Source: Opisthocomus hoazin
Taxonomy: Eukaryota > Chordata > Aves > Opisthocomiformes > Opisthocomidae
DNA: 64,000 nucleotides
Direction of reading: 5' to 3'
Assembly (NCBI RefSeq): GCF_030867145.1
Contig: NC_134429.1
Location: 15,562,677-15,626,676, forward strand
Made by a program: the position numbers and the translations under genes. This document shows, one piece after another, positions 27,001 through 43,700 of this stretch (position 1 is its first letter; every line of letters begins with the position of its first letter). Under the pieces are notes generated by a model. It did not search any database and was not told the origin of the DNA. It worked only from the letters and a program-made list of their open reading frames with translations.

Positions 27001-28157
27001 CTTTGGAGACCGCTTCCCTCCCAGAACCAACCGAACCAAGCGGCTCGCTGCAGGCGGAGCAGAACGCCGCGGGCAAAGCGTCACGAATCGGCACGGCGAG
27101 GGAACGCGTCCACCTCACGGGCTGCCGGTTCAGCAGCTTTTCCGCCGCTGACTAATATTTGCCCAGCTGGAATAACATTTCATTACTTCAGACTCGGAAA
27201 AGGCTCAGGAAGCGAAAGCCACGGCCACAAAACTCGGCAAACTCTGCCGGGCACGGCCAGCACCCCGGGAAAAGGAGCTGGCATTGCCCCATCCGGCAAC
27301 GCATCGCCCCGCTGATAAACGAGTAGAAATCACAACAACAAAAAAAAAAAAAGGTGGGATGGAGCCCAACCCAGTGAGTGAACCCCAGCGCGAACCCCGG
27401 CGGGGCGGGCGGCAGCCCCACGCCTCGCGCTTTGGCGGAGCGAGCCCCCAGTTCGGGCTGGAGGTGGATATTTGGTGGGAAAACAGGCAGACGCGCCAGC
27501 CGGTCCCCGCACCTCTACTGAAAAAAAAAAGGGGGGAAAGCCTCAACCCGCCCTTCCCGCCCCAGGAATCTGACGGGACGGACAAACCCGCTCCTGGGCA
27601 TCTCGGCCGCGTTCGCTGGGGTCTGAGGAGACCGCGCAGCCTCACCTTCCCCGCTCCGACTCCTTCCGTGTCAAAACGCCAAATTCCTCTGAAAACTCAA
27701 CAAAAACCCTTGTTTTTTTTCTTCCTAATCTCCTTTCCAGCCCCACCGCGGGAGAAGACCGAGCCTTTCCCGGAGGGACCCCGTTGAGCCGTCGCGTCAC
27801 CGCGGACCCGGAGCCTTCTCCTGAGAGGAGAAGGAGGATCCTGAAGGCAAAAGGCCGCGATTCTCCCCAGAACCGAGGGCCACCCCCACCCCTGTGACCC
27901 CCACCGGGGGCTGCCGAGGGGACGCGAACCCTGCGGGAGGGGACAGGGCCGCTCGCAGCCCCGGGGACCCCGGCCCTCCCCCGCCTCTCCGCGGGTCCCG
28001 CTGGCGGGCAGGGCCCGACCTGGCTCTCGGCCGCCGGGATACCGGACTCCAGCTCGCAGAGCGCCCGGAAGTTCTGCAGCTCGAAGTCGGCGTCCACCTG
28101 GAGGGAGAAGGTCAGCTCGCTGCGGTCGCGGCGCAGGCAGAACACGGTGAGCAGCAT
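15001..28157 (-). CDS. DDI2: DDI2, ubiquitin-like and retropepsin-like protease/shuttle
   Basis: DNA-damage inducible 1 homolog 2, an aspartyl protease and proteasome shuttle that activates NFE2L1 and acts on ubiquitylated substrates in cytosol and nucleus. Coding exons: 28157-28020, 23393-23264, 22195-21965, 19567-19441, 17324-17197, 16604-16476, 15719-15616 and 15190-15001 (1,177 nt). All have GT-AG borders and the phases agree throughout. Residues 1 to about 76 are the UBL ([20 protein letters not shown]). A helical domain follows ([20 protein letters not shown]), then the RVP domain with the catalytic DSGA motif near residue 250, split across an exon border, and the flap/core segments [14 protein letters not shown] and [18 protein letters not shown]. 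The last exon ends [19 protein letters not shown] plus one base. That phase fits the RSC1A1 exon exactly. Human DDI2 is 399 aa and ends a few residues later. The RVP domain is a host domain, not a virus copy. Confidence 0.95.
24633..25230 (+). mobile_element. CR1 LINE, 5'-truncated, in DDI2 intron 1
   Basis: About 600 bp of the CR1 3' region in plus orientation, antisense to DDI2. It begins inside the ORF2 tail (words aggagtgtggccagca and gtgctgggctcccca) and runs through the 3' UTR to ttccaacccctgccatgctg and a short gattctg tail. The remaining open frame reads into typical CR1 reverse-transcriptase C-terminal residues ([20 protein letters not shown]). It is inert by truncation. Confidence 0.93.
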
Positions 28158-28340
28158 GGCCGCCCCGCCGCCTCCGCCACCGGCCGCCGCCAACTGCCGC
28201 CAAGCGCCGCCGTCGCAAAGCGCCCTCCCTGCCGGCCGGCTGTCAATCACGGGCGCTCGGCCAATCAGCGGGCGCCTGGCGGGGGCGGGGGGCCGGGCTC
28301 TCTGCCTGAAGCGGCAGCTGGGCGGGGCCTGTCGTCGTCG
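28158..28340 (-). promoter_or_regulatory. DDI2 CpG-rich promoter
   Basis: A GC- and CpG-rich segment directly upstream of the DDI2 start codon. It contains a CCAAT box (plus-strand ccaatcagcg, 28261-28270), a second caatca element at about 28244 and GC boxes (ggggcgggg, ggcggggcc) near 28275-28328. There is no TATA box, as expected for a housekeeping promoter. It lies only about 0.6 kb from the DDOST poly(A) signal. Confidence 0.6.
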
Positions 28341-28734
28341 TCCCCGTACCCCCTCCCGACGAGGGACCCCAGCGCCATTTCCCGCTCGGGTCGGCACCCT
28401 CCGCCGGCTCCTTCCCGCCCAAACCCGCAGGGTGCGGTTCAGGGGGCCCCGAGGGCCTCAGCGAGCCTTTAGGGCTGTCTCCGACCCCCCCCAGGTTGCT
28501 TTTGGGGGGCGCTGGGGTCCCCGGTACACCCCTGGGGGCAGCCCTGGTCCTGCGGGTGCTTTTCGGGGTGCCCCGAGCCCCTCCGTGCACCCCAGGCTCC
28601 CCCGGGGCCTCTGAGCGCGCGCCATCCCCCAGAGCCCACCCCACAGAACACCCCGAGGTGGCGAGGGTGAGTGGGGGACACGAGCCCCCCGCTGTGAATT
28701 CACTCGCTGCGGCCCAGGGCGAGAGGAAGGCGGC
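28341..28734. other. DDOST-DDI2 spacer
   Basis: GC-rich spacer with degenerate G/C-run repeats (gggtgc and ccccgg words). No gene is recognised. It joins the 3' end of DDOST to the DDI2 promoter, and PINK1, expected next to DDOST by comparison with human, is absent. Confidence 0.6.
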
Positions 28735-28740
28735 TTTATT
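28735..28740 (-). terminator. DDOST poly(A) signal AATAAA
   Basis: Minus-strand AATAAA about 300 bases after the DDOST stop codon, the first such hexamer downstream. It implies a short 3' UTR ending some 0.55 kb before the DDI2 start codon. Confidence 0.75.
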
Positions 28741-29034
28741 TCGAGCAGGGAGTCAGTCCGTCTCCAGTCACAACCAGTCCAACGCCCGACAAACACGGCG
28801 AGCTCGTCGCGGACCACCACGGGCGTCGCGGGGCCAGGCCTGCAGACACTTCGGCCACAGAATTTCCCCCTCCCCCCCAATTTCGGCTTTTCTCTCCCAT
28901 TAATCCCGTCACGTGTAAAAATAAGAGACCAAACGCAACCCCGCCATGTGGCTGGCACCTACCAGTCCTCGCACGGCCACAACCAAGGGGCCCTGCCCGG
29001 CGCCGGGGAAAGGCTCTTCCTCCCCCCCAGGCGC

Positions 29035-34399
<5,365 letters not shown>

Positions 34400-34406
<7 letters not shown>

Positions 34407-34600
34407 TTTGCTCGCCGGCGCCAAGCTTCCCCGGAAGCGGGACGGCGCGGACAGCCAATCACCGACAGCCAGCTCCTCACCGTCGGCCAATCAGCGGGGC
34501 GCCGTCATGATCCCCGAGCGGCCACCGTAGCACCACGGGGGCGGGAAGATGACGGGGGGGGAACAAGATGGCCGTGGGGTGGTGCCGCGGCGGTTGGGTT
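34400..34600 (-). promoter_or_regulatory. DDOST promoter with paired CCAAT boxes and YY1-like start
   Basis: Two CCAAT boxes at 34455-34459 and 34487-34491, 32 bp apart, lie just upstream of the DDOST ATG. The start codon itself sits in an AAAATGGCGGC word, a good YY1 site, and another YY1-like word (aagatggccg) lies on the plus strand near 34567. The segment is CpG-rich without TATA. It falls between the KIF17 poly(A) signal and the DDOST start, a gap of only about 230 bp. Confidence 0.6.
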
Positions 34601-34637
34601 CCCAGTAAAAGACCTCGAAATGGCGGTGTCTGACTGG

Positions 34638-34643
34638 TTTATT
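34638..34643 (-). terminator. KIF17 poly(A) signal AATAAA
   Basis: Minus-strand AATAAA about 135 bases after the final conserved KIF17 stop codon at 34777-34779. It indicates a very short 3' UTR and tight spacing to DDOST. Its presence also supports transcription through the exons that lie beyond the in-frame TAG. Confidence 0.75.
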
Positions 34644-34776
34644 GCCGCGGGGCGGGGGTACAGGGCGCGAGAGAACACGGTGACAGCGAGTTCGCCCTCT
34701 GCCCCGCAACCCCGATGCCGAGCGTTTTTTTTGGTGCAAAACCCCCGGGATTTGGCGTCTTCCCGCGCCGTCGGCG

Positions 34777-37700
34777 TCAGGGACGGCGGCCGCCCGGGTC
34801 GGCTTTGCCCTTTCTGCGCTTGGTGGGGGCCACGACGAGGGCCTGGAGGCGGAAGGGCCGGGGCTGGGGCGCGGGGCCGCTGCGAGGGCCCCCCGGCCCC
34901 GGGGCAGCTGGAGGGGAGAGGAGGGGGCGGCGGTGGGCTCCAGGCCTCAGGGGGTCGGGGGGCCGAGCCCCGACACCGCTCCCTCGCGCGGAAGGGGATG
35001 GGGGGAAAGGCGGCTTACCTGGGTCGGGACGGAGCAGGCGGTGGGCTCGCGGGGGTCCGAAGTAGCTGCTGGCGACACTGGCGCTGCCGTCCGCGGGCTG
35101 CAAGCGGAAAGCGCCGGGTTACGGCGTAGAAATATGGCAAAACCGGTAAAATACTAAAGAAAAAGGGAGGAGGAGTGCAGCGTACCATCAGCTCTGCGCT
35201 CTCGGCCGAGGGGCTCTTGCGGGCGGGTTTGGGCTGTGGCAGGGCTGGAACTGCTGAGAAGAGACAGTGTTAAAGGGTCGTGGTCTCGTTAAAACAATTA
35301 GCGCTGTCAGCTTTGGGCCCCTCACTCCAAGAAGGGCATGGAGGGGCTGGAGCGTGTCCAGAGAAGGGCAGCAAGGCTGGGCAGGGGTCTGGAGAACAGG
35401 TCTGATGAGGAGTGGCTGAGGGAGCTGGGGCTGTTCAGTCTGGAGAAGAGGAGGCTGAGGGGAGACCTTCTCGCTCTCTGCAGCTCCCTGGCAGGAGGGT
35501 GCAGTGAGGGGGGGTTGGTCTCTTCTCCCAGGTAAACAGCGATAGGACGAGAGGCAATGGCCTCAAGCTGTGTCAGGGGAGGTTTAGATTGGATATTGGA
35601 AAAATGTCTTTGCTGAGAGAGTGGTCAGGCATGGGAACAGGCTGCCCAGGGAGGTGGTGGAGTCCCCATCCCTGGAGGGGTTCAAAAAATGTGTGGAAGT
35701 GGCACTTCAGGGCATGGTCAGCAGGCGTGGTGGGGTTGGGTTGGCGCTTCGACTTCATGATCTTAGAGGTCTTTTCCAACCTTTGCGATTCTGTGACTGC
35801 GCTCCCCAATCCCCAGCACCGCTCCAGTCACTGATTATGGGCTCACAGAGGTTCCCGAAGGATCCATACCGCGCTTCGCGTTAGACGCTGTTATTATTCA
35901 GACTTTCTAGACAAAGTTTCCGTACGCGGCAGCTCTGACAAGCACGTGCGGCCCAGCCCCGATCCGCCGAGACGCCCCGCTTACCTGCGGGCAGGCGGGT
36001 TTTTTGAATGACGGGCTACGGAATTTTCCAGCAGCCGTTTTCCTCGTCCCAGACGGATTCGCGCTTGACCTTCTCCAGGTTGCTGTAGTTGCAGTCGCGG
36101 CGGACGAGGGACTGCGCCCGACCCAGCAGCTGCTGGCAGAGCAGCAGGTCTCGCTCCAGGCGGCGGATGGTGCCGAGGTAGTCGATCTTTTCCAGCTCAA
36201 ACTCCGACTGCAGGTCTTTGATCTCGGTCTCGGCAGCCCGCAGCTGAGACACAGAAATGATGCCGTGAAAAGGCGGAACTGAAGACTACTTTAGATCCTA
36301 ATTGAAGGATCTACTTTAATTACAATCACTCTAGTAAGTGGAAATTTTACATTTACAGGTATCAAAACCAACGTAACTCGCTGGGGTTATAAAGGAGAGA
36401 CCGATGGTTACTGCGAGTACAGGAATTTGTCAGGCAGTGTCAAGACGCACACAAAAGCTTCAATATTTGGGAAAATTTCTAATGTATCATTAAGAATTAA
36501 CACGAGATTTGAGTGGAGAGATTATTCCACGTCTGTTTTAATGAAAGATTTCTTGCGTTTCTCCAGTGCTGAGGCTTGGAACGCACCTTAAGTTAATCTC
36601 ACTAGTGTGGGCTGTGTCCAGTGCTAACGAACTCTTGGGAGTTCCTAATTTCAGTGAAAAAGCTGCAATATTTCTTTGATAACCTAAATACAGAAATAAA
36701 GCAAGCTCTTAACGTGCAGATTTAGGACTGCACACACACACACACACACACTTATTTTCTTTTTTTGAAGCTCCTCTGATTCTGCCTCACCTCATCAAAG
36801 CAAAACTGATTTTCAAGAGTGCCTAAAATTTAAGAGCGTTGCTTTTATATCTATTTTTTTTTTCCCCTGGAAGATTTCTCCGGGTGCAGTTCCTGCCGGG
36901 AGCCCAGGGGTGGTATCCGGAGAAGGCTGTGCTGCAGGTTGTGCAGGTCAGCAGAGGGAGTCGCAGCCTCTCCCACCACCGGTCGGGATCCTGCAGCCAG
37001 CCTGCAGCCCAGCAAGGACACCCGCCTTTAAAACAGGCCGCGTTTGGGGTTTCCACGACTTAATTCACCATAAAAATACACGCAACCAACCTTACGGGTA
37101 CTAACGCGGGCACACGCGTGAAATACTTCACGCAGCCAGAGTTATTCTCTAAATGTAACTGCCCGAAAACCTAAACCTAAACCTAAAAATCCCGGGTAAG
37201 CAGAGGAGGAAGGCGATGCTCCCTGAGCCTTCAGCAGGGATGGCAGGGAGCTGCTCACCTTCTTCTGCATCTTCTCCAGAAGCTTGCTTTTGTCTCGAAC
37301 CTCCTCCTGGATGGAGTCGTAGACGTTCAGCAGAACCCAGTCGCTGCTGTCGTCGTCAGCTTGCTGCAGCGCGGCCGCCAGCTGCGCCCGCCGCTCGTCC
37401 GCATATTTTTTCCGGCGTTTGTGCTTTTCCTTGAGGTCCTTGTTTTCAGCCTGTTCCCCCCCTACCACCTGGCGCTCCAGCATCTGCAGTCTGCAAAAGG
37501 CAAAGCCTTCTCGCAGCTCAGCAGTACAGACAGCCGGCCGCGGAAGTGTGGAGGCCACACGTCCTTACCGGAGCAATATTTGGGAAGGCACAGGACAGAA
37601 ATAGTGATTTCTGACAAGATTTGCTGCCCTGAGTAATCATGCCACTTTAATAATTAATAATTAGTTAATACTTCCACTTTTATTAACAGTTTCTGTCATA

Positions 37701-40700
37701 GATACTCCCATGGACCCAAGGCAAAGTGTGTGTTACTCCGAGCACCTTTGTCAACAAGTACATCCGGAAAGCTGCATCTACGCTCACAGAATTCTTTTTA
37801 AAAACCCTGTTTTGTGGAATTTCGATTTCAATTCTTACTTCTCGTTTTGAAAGACTCTCAAGGCAAGCACAAAATGTGCCAGAATTACTCAAACAAACAT
37901 TTTAAATGGTGGCTACGGGAGCAGTATGGCTTGAAGCCACAGTGTGATTTCTTTCTTGGGGCAGTATCAGGCAGGGTTGATGACTTGGGTGACCTCAGCG
38001 TCTCTCCTCGAGCGCTGGCACAGGCCCACATTTGAAATCAAGCTTGTCTCACATTCATGCCGCACAGCCCCGTACACTCCAACATGGAAATAAAGCTGTG
38101 CTCCAGAGCCCTTCTCTTTGTCTGCATGGGGATCTGCAGCAGAGCAGATAGCTCAGGTTGGCAAGCACTGGCTCAAATTGGAGAAAATCCCACTGCTGAT
38201 CAAAGCTCCGCTGATAACAGCCTCTTAATTATCTTCAAACCCATCCGAAAGAGCTCATTCTCCACCAGAGATGAGCTGCGATTCTCCTGTACTGCGCTTG
38301 CCAAGTAGCCTTCAGTTTCGTTTGCTTAATGAGCGCTGGAATCCTTGCTCTGCTGAGTGAGTATCGGAGATCTCCACAGCCGTCCTGATGTGTAAAGCTT
38401 TCAACAGGCAGCTTTGAAAATCCCCGTGCCTGTGGAATCCAACCCTCCTGCCTAATCTGCAGAGAGCTTTGATTTTAACAATGTGATTGGAAGAGCATTT
38501 TTTGCCTGTTTGTCACAAAGAGGAACTCTGCGATAGGACTATTAAGATTTGACATATAGTCAGAATGAATGGTTTCTTTGGAGACCTCTCCAGCAATAGC
38601 CAGAATTGCCCGCAAATTGCAGATGGTGCTGTTCCAGATTTCTTAATAGCTCCTGTTTCACCTGGGAGAGGCCCAACGGGGCAAGCACACGCCACAGGAG
38701 CTCACGATAAAGCTGAAAGACTGGTTAAAAACCACCAGACTTCTCAGAATCAAACTCTATCATCCACAATGTATCTTATCTTGAGCATTTCTAATTTTAT
38801 TATAATTCCACGCAACGGTGTAAAAGAGAGAAATCGGCAGAATTTGCTTAAAGCGTATGTTTCTGGAACAGCCCAGGCAGCCCTCACACCCCAGCCCTGT
38901 GCGTAATGCTGCCCCTAAAATGTGCTTGTTGGAAATTTTGATGTCAGTTCTGGCTGACGTCTTGCAAACATTGTCAGATGCGTGAGCTGGAGGCAAGAGT
39001 GACCTGAGTGACAAGGGAGAGTCGTGGGGGACACGCTCCCCTCCATCCACATGCACAGCGAGCAGCAGCAAGGCTTGCTGCCTTACTTGTACTGGTATGA
39101 GCAGGCGCTAAGTGCCCTTCGATAACCTTTTCTAAGAGGAAAAGGAGGCCACCTCCATAACCTGGGCACCTGAGCTCTGTCAGCGACTGCCAGATTCAGC
39201 TTTGTAAACTCCTCATAAATTACACCTGCAAAAAGCCAGAGAAGGAAGAGACTTCCGTGCCTACAGATCTAGGCGGGATTTGTTATCAGGAAAGGATGGT
39301 TTTTTACATCCGCATCTGCTGACACAGGCCTCTCCAGATTTATGTCTCATAATTCTGGCACCTGACAGCATCGAATGCTGCAGCTAAGAGTTATTTATCT
39401 GCCCAGATACGACAAGGTTAATTTTGGGATAAAGAACATGTGTCTGCCTCGTTTTGTGCTGCGCTGAGCACAGAGCTGGAGCTCGAGTTGTAAGACTGTG
39501 GAAGAACAGGGTTGCTTCTTGCCAGCGTGCGTGGTAAGCAGCGTGCAGGAGGCAGTTAGGAGCAGCGTAGTCACCAACCTGGCGAGCACCTGCTGCTGGT
39601 CTGCAGGCAGTGAAATCCCCTCAGCAGCGACAGACAGCTCTGCTCCAGCACGGCCCCCGCTCACACCGCCTGCGTCTGGGACAGTCCGAGGTGCTGCTGG
39701 GTCCTGAGGACAAGAAGAAACCAAAGACTGCGGCTCTGAAAAGACGCAGGGCAAGTGGTGGGGTAGGTGAAGCACAATGCTACCCGCTTGGGTTTATTCA
39801 GCCCGGTGGGTAAAGTAGCCTGAAGGGTACCTGGGCTGATGTTGGTTCTTCATCCGCTGCAGCAACAGAGTCTTTACGCAGAGGTGTCTCTTCAGGAGTT
39901 GTTTCGGTCCTCACAGCAGCTGAAGAGTAAAAGAGGAAATACCCACAATGTCAGTAATGAGCTCTGCGAAACCAGAGCATAAATCTGTGAAAACATGACA
40001 CGAAGTCTTTGCCAACAGCTAAAAAATACGTGTCTGGGAGGAAAGGGTCTGTTATTTAGGCTGGTGAGGAAAAGCCATCACAGACCCAGAGGGCATATCA
40101 GGAAAGGAACGCAGTTTTTACAGGGTTGGGAGAGCCTGGGTCCTGGTGTTCGCACACAAATAATCTGCAGAGGCCCGGGAGGTGCACATTTGTGATGAAA
40201 AAAACCAAACAAAACCTCCACCTTAGAAAGTGATAGCATCAAAAATGAAGAATATAGGTTGAAAAATTAATATTGGGTGAGAAGCGCTGTACAAGCAGAT
40301 TGCGAAACATGCTCTGAGGCACTGCGGAAGTATAAATGAACAGCAGTAATGAAGAGGCTAGCTGGCAATAATTTATAGGTATGCAAGAGGAATATCCACC
40401 CTCCAGCAAAGCGATGGTGTTGATAACCCACCGGGAGACCACGGGCTGCATCACATCAGCACACGATGGAAGTGACTGCCGCAGCCACCCTCGTCTTGGG
40501 CGTGCGAGTTGCGCAAAGCCCGTCGGGTCAATGCGGAGCAGCGCCTGCCGAGACCAGTCATCTCTGCAGCCCAAACCTCTGCTCGAGAGAAACGCTGCGC
40601 TAAGTCAGAAGACACTCACAGCTACATGGGCAAAAATCGCATTTCATCGCCTCAGGGCTTACAGGGTAGGGCCAGGCTGGTCCTGACAGGGAACAGAACA

Positions 40701-43700
40701 TGGGGACATAGGGAAGTGGACAAAGCTGGGACAGAGAGTCTCATGAACGGCCTGGGAGAGCCAGAGGCACTGTTCCTGCTGTCAATAAGGGAGGGTTGAG
40801 AGCACGGACTGCTGTCGCTGCCAGGCAGCACTTGCTGCAGCAGCAGTCGTTGCCACTTTATAAAGGTTGCAGTGGCTGTCACAAATCTGACTTTGCAAAG
40901 ACAGTCTGTGCGTGCCCGTGCCTAAAGCCAACCTCTCAGCATATTAACAGCACCGGGGGACCTGCTGTCCGCACTGCGCACCCTCCACACCTGCTTCCTT
41001 CCTGAGGTTCTCCTCGAGAGCAGACAGCTTGAGATCGTAGCGATTCCTCAGGCTGCTGATGTCCTCTTCGAGGCGGGCACGGGACGCCTGCTCCGCTTCG
41101 TAGCTGGCCTTTAGCTGGGCCAGCCTCTCTTCGTACTCCTGAAAGGCACAGCAGACAGCCTGACGCGACAGCCCTGCTCCTGACTGCACACAAGGTCACA
41201 TCTAGGTCCAGTCTAGGACGCGTCTTATGTCCACCCCAATAAAACTTTACCATCTGGTTATTCATCAACTTTTCCTGTGACTTAAGTTGACAGACTATTG
41301 ATGAGAGGTGACAGGTCAGCCCTAGAACCTGCTGTCTTGGGTGGATGTGGTGCCCTGGGAGGAGCTTTGTGAAGAGCAAGGAGAGAGTTTTATCTCCCAC
41401 TGCCCCTCAACTCCTCATTCTTTCTCCTGGCTCCATATCCCCTCTTTATCTTCATCCTTGTACCGTTCCTAACACCTCTGACTACTGCTTTCCTCGCCCC
41501 TGTTTCTTCCTCCTCTGACAGGAGTAATCTAAGTTTCATATGTAGTTTCCTCTTCCTGTTATATGTACTTCAAAAATTCTTCTTGGGAATCCATTCCAAT
41601 TCATCTCCAGAGTGACGGGAACAATGCAGAGAGAAAGTAGCATTGTAAGGCCTCCATCAGCACACATTCCGTCCAGACGAGAAGGCCAAGGACCAAAAAA
41701 TAGTAAGAGAGCGTTCTGCAAAGGCAGAACCACACAGCCCTACACCATGTTTGTAATGATTACTATAAAAACCCGCAAGCCTTAGTCAAAGACACTACAG
41801 GATACCCCCTCCTGACTTACTTCTCTGATCAGCTGCTTCTCTGCTTCAAGATCTAACTGAGATTTGAGGAGGGGAGCTGGCTTCGCTGCCAGGTAAGCAG
41901 TCTCAGCAGGTAGAAGCCCTACAAAACAAAGCAGAAATAAAAATCACTCGCAATTACTGGGTGGGACTGTCTGTAGAATGCCTGGAAACAGAATAAAGAA
42001 CCTGCTGCCAGCAAAGAACATCGCAATCCAAGTGCTCCTTTAAACTGCGCTCATGTGCCAGCATCTGGCCAAAACGCCCACTGGCCTGGGGCTCCAAAGG
42101 TGTGGGGAGAGGAGTCAGCGCAGAGCAGAGCAGAGGGGGGGAGGTTTAAGCTTCAGGTATAAGAAAGTGAATTTAAATCTAATCCATTTCATAGAACAAA
42201 ATGAGACTTGTTTCCAGGGCTATGCTAACAGATCTGGAAGATAAAAGACACTGGGAAGGAGATGAAAGGTGCAAGGAAATTGGCTTCTTTCTTCACAACT
42301 GTCTCTGAAAGGTGGCAGAAAGGGAGGGGAAAAAAAAAAAAAAAAATCTTATAGCCTTATTCCTCTGCTGAAAGTTGCCATTTTCTAGGGCATAATTCTA
42401 GAAAGGTGATCAGTTTCCTAAAGACTGCTCTTACAAAAAAAAAAAAAAAAATCACAGTGTAAAAGAACGGGGCTGAATGCCAACTTTGAAAACATATATA
42501 TATTTAATAAAGAATTCTACATTATTATTTCTTTCGCAGCTCATTTGTGCTCTGCCAGCTGAAACCTCTCTTCTGTGACTGACAAAATTCTAGCCAGAAT
42601 GACCAAGAAGAATCAACGATTTGAATCACATCAGCATTTTCTAATGGAATTTGTCATTATTGAAAATATTGTGTAACTCAGATGGACTTTACCAGCGGAA
42701 TAAGGTCAATTTGGCAACAGTGAAGGAAAAGTCCATTACCAGAATGGAGAACTCTTCCTCCAATAGGTGAGGGAAAGGTTGAGGTGAAATCCATTGAGCA
42801 TTTTATATGTAAAACCCTCTTTTTTCTGTCAAAGATAAAATATCTCTGCAGCCACTAAGAGCTCTCCTACCTGACAAGTTATTGGCGCTCATCTGTTCAG
42901 CTAGAATGGCCTTCAGCTTCTTAATCTCCTCCTGATACTCCCTCAGCAGAGCATCCTTGGGGTCCTCGTTGATACAGGGCCTGTTCCTGATGTTTTTCGC
43001 TCGATTAGCGTAGCGCAAAGTACTGAGGCTTTCGTCATAGTTGTTATCAGCCGGAGATAAGCACGCTACCATCAGCGTCTTGGTATTCCCTCCGAGGGAG
43101 TCTTGCAGCAGCCTGGTCAGCTTTGAGTCTCGGTAGGGGATGTGCTTACACCTGCCGTCGACCAGGGCTGAGATGACGTTGCCCAGAGCTGAGAGGGAGA
43201 GGTTGATTTTGGTGGCCTCTCTGAGCCGCTCCCCCGTGGCTCCAGTTTTTGACTGTCTCTCGCTTCCTGCCAGATCCACTAAATTGAGTTTTGCGGCCCT
43301 AAGGTGGTCCTGCCCTCGTTCATCTGCAAGAAAATAACTCCTGCTTAAGAGGAAGCATCTTAAGAGTCAAGAAACAGGACTCTCTTGGCATTATGTTCTA
43401 GTTCAAGCCCTGTTCTTTGTCTGCATTTGGGCCCTGACTCCCTTAAGTAAATAAATACCTACCTAATCTTAGAACTCCACATTTTAGTGCTTTCCTGAAC
43501 GAGATCCTGCACAGTAAGAATTTGTGCCCATTCTCACTCTCCCAGTAAGCTCTGAACACACACACACACACCCTCCACATATTTCCACAGAAGCTGAGTT
43601 TCATGCAAAGCCCTCTGCAAGTAACAAGCTCAGACCATGGGTTCATCCAACTTTTTCCCTCCTCAGATTGTTTCACGAAGTTAAACAATGTCTGACAACT

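Noticed and set aside
36016-36018. Removing the KIF17 TAG by an earlier splice donor (attcc|gtagcc)
   Set aside because: That donor would leave the wrong phase for the next exon, and the conserved residues after the TAG would then have no reason to be kept.
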